NCBI RefSeq assembly: GCF_003664995.1 | Contig: NZ_JFHL01000002.1 | Span: 186,001-250,000, forward strand | DNA length: 64,000 nt | Source: Mesotoga sp. BH458_6_3_2_1 | Lineage (GTDB): Bacteria; Thermotogota; Thermotogae; Petrotogales; Kosmotogaceae | Direction: 5' to 3' | Shown here: in pieces, positions 63,717 to 64,000 of the stretch | How positions within the stretch are numbered: the first letter of the stretch is position 1 | How the letters are laid out: every line of letters begins with the position of its first letter | The notes under the pieces: generated by a model | Database searches by the model: none | Seen by the model: the letters and a program-made list of their open reading frames with translations, nothing else | Told to the model about the DNA's origin: nothing | Made by a program: the position numbers and the translations under genes

Positions 63717-64000
63717 ATAAAGGAGATAGTATTAGAGGGTGATACCAAGCTCGCCGTCTGTGGTGAAAAGGCTGATGCTTACTACATAGTATCGTCTGGC
63801 GGTCTCATCCTCAAGGGATCAGATTCTGAAGACAGGGTTTACATGGAGGGAGATCTCGCTGACCCGCTTTCTATAGTTGGTGGAGAGCACAGTGGAGATC
63901 TTCTTTCCGTGGGTGATTCTTCAATTCTTGTTGGCGACAAAGATGAGTTGAAGGAGTATCTAATCTCAAGGCCTTCAAGACTAGAAAGGTTTTTCTTCGA
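63717..64000 (+). CDS. Cyclic nucleotide-binding-like protein, 5' part, start uncertain or frameshifted
   Basis: An open frame runs from a TGA at 63708-63710 to the window end. The peptide IKEIVLEGDTKLAVCGEKAD and YYIVSSGGLILKG look like the opening of a cyclic nucleotide-binding (CRP-type) beta barrel. No ATG, GTG or TTG precedes the domain; the first is ATG 63841-63850 inside it. ATG 63708-63710 in the neighbouring frame would enter it if one G of GGG (63712-63714) were absent. It may be a frameshift, an ATA start or a sequencing error. The rest lies beyond the window. Confidence 0.55.
   Translation, partial: MKEIVLEGDTKLAVCGEKADAYYIVSSGGLILKGSDSEDRVYMEGDLADPLSIVGGEHSGDLLSVGDSSILVGDKDELKEYLISRPSRLERFFF

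Noticed and set aside
1-64000. CRISPR array, transposase, integrase, toxin-antitoxin or restriction genes
   Set aside because: No regular repeats and no recognisable protein of these kinds in any frame; the window is mostly conserved chromosomal genes.

Overview
The window looks like a chromosomal segment of a Thermotogota bacterium, most likely of the Kosmotoga/Mesotoga branch. This is inferred from remembered family features and not from a search: moderate GC, arginine codons dominated by AGA/AGG, strong AGGAGG-type ribosome sites with frequent GTG/TTG starts, an HslV with a short propeptide before the catalytic Thr, a DHH-CBS-poly(A)-polymerase fusion, a second EF-G-like GTPase, and an unpaired glucose-type CUT1 ABC transporter. 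There is no prophage, insertion sequence, CRISPR array or rRNA. Nearly all of the DNA is coding and many genes overlap by 1 to 40 bases, so translational coupling is the rule.

Layout. 1-7.2 kb: housekeeping run pgsA(end)-thpR-recA-recX-rny, a tRNA-Thr(CGT) with its own promoter and hairpin, then tilS-ftsH. 7.2-16.2 kb: hotdog thioesterase-like protein, radical SAM protein, a PhoB/PhoR-type two-component pair, pyrimidine-nucleoside phosphorylase, a secreted phosphodiester-glycosidase-domain protein and an EF-G paralogue, closed by a strong terminator. 16.2-21.2 kb: DUF503 protein, an exported protein, a YqeK-like HD protein, a one-helix membrane protein, an LCP (LytR-CpsA-Psr) protein and a GAF protein resembling free-Met-R-sulfoxide reductase. 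21.3-22.5 kb: ornithine/lysine/DAP decarboxylase-family enzyme, facing the next block across a bidirectional terminator. 22.5-34.8 kb: eleven tightly packed minus-strand genes, transcribed DUF123 nuclease-like, SAM hydrolase, histidine kinase, sigma-54-type regulator, DHH-CBS-tRNA nucleotidyltransferase, lipoprotein, Nudix, IspE, RqcH, membrane protein, rhomboid protease.

34.9-44.7 kb is the most accessory-like part: an amino-acid racemase plus GNAT pair, two different putative zinc peptidases, and between them a sugar module (substrate-binding protein and two permeases on minus, a divergent GH4 glycosidase on plus) with a candidate operator; then 3-methyladenine glycosylase. 44.7-52.8 kb: flavodiiron protein, HAD hydrolase, two paralogous deoxynucleoside kinases, a MoaB-like protein, secreted type I pullulanase, an exported SNase-like/LTD-like protein and a VanZ-like protein. 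52.9-64 kb: rpmB with a clean promoter and terminator, then alr-yhaM-topA-ddl-hslV-hslU-dprA, and fba-ackA followed by the start of a cyclic-nucleotide-binding-like gene.

I found no clearly new multigene defence or biosynthetic system. The items most worth checking are: two genes whose first canonical start codon lies inside the conserved domain (tag at 43.07 kb, and the cNMP-like gene at 63.7 kb, where one extra G would explain it); a GAF protein fused to an unknown 190-residue domain with one conserved Cys replaced by His; a shared C-terminal tail on the rhomboid and the adjacent membrane protein, in one operon with RqcH; a histidine kinase with Gly after its phospho-acceptor His, paired with an intact GAFTGA activator; and the exported SNase-like/LTD-like protein coupled to pullulanase.
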